The notes beneath the pieces were generated by a model that saw only the letters and a list, made by a program, of their open reading frames with translations, did no database searches and was not told the origin of the DNA. A DNA stretch of 6,762 nt from positions 1 through 6,762 of the forward strand of contig CALBTC010000197.1 in assembly GCA_937967805.1 (NCBI GenBank). Direction: 5' to 3'. The position numbers and the translations under genes were made by a program. This stretch comes from an uncultured Anaerolineaceae bacterium (GTDB lineage Bacteria > Chloroflexota > Anaerolineae > Promineifilales > Promineifilaceae). Below are positions 6,570 to 6,762 of this stretch, piece by piece. Positions within the stretch are counted from its first letter, which is position 1. Each line of letters starts with the position of its first letter.

Positions 6570-6631
6570 AGGAGTGGCAGTCCTGAAGCCTAATGGCTGC
6601 AATCAGCTAAAAGTTGAGGAGTGCCACTCCT
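6570..6631 (+). promoter_or_regulatory. Structured 5' leader: two 15-nt palindromes that pair into a long stem
   Basis: AGGAGTGGCAGTCCT (6570-6584) and AGGAGTGCCACTCCT (6617-6631) differ at two positions. The second is a perfect 7+1+7 palindrome, the first has one mismatch. Because each is near-palindromic, the two are at once direct and inverted copies (centres 47 bp apart) and can pair with each other over 14 of 15 positions around a 32-nt loop. The loop holds two mutually exclusive small hairpins, AGCC/GGCT (6587-6590 with 6595-6598) and GCTG/CAGC (6596-6599 with 6604-6607). CTCCT (6627-6631) can also pair with the AGGAG of the Shine-Dalgarno (6648-6652). It may be an RNA regulatory leader, a double operator, or a small mobile palindrome that landed in a leader. 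There is no T-run after the stem, so it is not a good terminator for araC. Confidence 0.55.
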
Positions 6632-6645
6632 AAATAATTCAAGCT

Positions 6646-6652
6646 AAAGGAG
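6646..6652 (+). promoter_or_regulatory. Strong Shine-Dalgarno fixing the start of the last gene
   Basis: AAAGGAG ends seven bases before the ATG at 6660, near-ideal spacing, and settles that start. It is the strongest ribosome binding site in the window, in contrast to the weak or absent ones before typA and araC. Confidence 0.8.
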
Positions 6653-6659
6653 AGACCCA

Positions 6660-6762
6660 ATGAGCACCGTAAAAGCCCAAAACGTAAACCATCCCGACCA
6701 CCAGGAGAATTTGAAGGAAGAAAAGTACACCGTCATCCGTGACGCCATGCTGGCCAACCTGC
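6660..6762 (+). CDS. N-terminal fragment of an unrecognised protein
   Basis: The ATG at 6660 follows a strong Shine-Dalgarno, and the frame stays open to the window end (34 codons). The visible sequence begins MSTVKAQNVNHPDHQENLKE and continues with EKYTVIRDAMLANL. It is hydrophilic, with no signal peptide or membrane helix, and the Asn/His/Gln/Lys-rich start looks like a flexible N-terminal tail leading into a helix. Too little is present to name a family. The preceding TATAAT box, long structured leader and strong ribosome site suggest a gene that can be highly expressed and is separately controlled. The AraC-family gene immediately upstream on the same strand is a natural candidate regulator. 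Confidence 0.75.
   Translation, partial: MSTVKAQNVNHPDHQENLKEEKYTVIRDAMLANL

Noticed and set aside
6570..6640. Intrinsic terminator for the AraC gene
   Set aside because: The stem is long, but what follows is TAAATAATTC rather than a T-run, and a promoter-like TATAAT precedes it, so a leader structure for the next gene fits better.

Overview
The window is a GC-rich bacterial segment. The character of the STAND/FGE protein, with its Ala/Thr-rich stalk, together with many copies of the palindrome ACGGCCGT, suggests a filamentous or Anaerolineae-like member of the Chloroflexota. This assignment is an inference from protein style, not a sequence match. The window holds two complete housekeeping or regulatory genes, one complete large conflict/signalling-type gene, two genes cut by the window edges, and four structured non-coding segments.

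Region 1 (1-3463, + strand) is the accessory part. It contains the 3' end of an all-helical protein of unknown function, translationally coupled through an ATGA overlap to a 1009-residue membrane-anchored STAND NTPase. In order, that protein has a small helical N-terminal module, an nSTAND NTPase core, a coiled coil, one transmembrane helix, an Ala/Thr-rich stalk, and an FGE-sulfatase (SUMF1-like) domain predicted outside the membrane. The FGE-type domain lacks the catalytic cysteine pair, so it looks like a sensor or ligand-binding domain rather than an enzyme. The pair resembles the nSTAND-centred conflict systems known from multicellular-type bacteria. The effector, if there is one, would be the upstream partner gene or lie outside the window.

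Region 2 (3464-5526) starts with a roughly 100 bp inverted-repeat element in the convergent intergenic gap. It is followed by typA/bipA on the - strand, a ribosome-associated translational GTPase. Its 5' leader carries a hairpin plus T-run that reads as an intrinsic terminator between the likely promoter and the start codon, making it an attenuator candidate.

Region 3 (5527-6519) is the divergent typA/araC intergenic region, occupied by an 84 bp palindromic array of eight ACGAAT/ATTCGT units. It is followed by an AraC-family regulator gene on the + strand, possibly read from a leaderless start.

Region 4 (6520-6762) has a perfect TATAAT box, a 62 bp structured leader built from two near-identical 15-nt palindromes that can pair with each other (and, more weakly, with the Shine-Dalgarno), a strong Shine-Dalgarno, and the first 34 codons of an unrecognised gene.

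Across all regions the exact octamer ACGGCCGT occurs ten times, in all three reading-frame phases and once in a promoter. This is far above chance and resembles a highly iterated palindrome in the sense of cyanobacterial HIP1.
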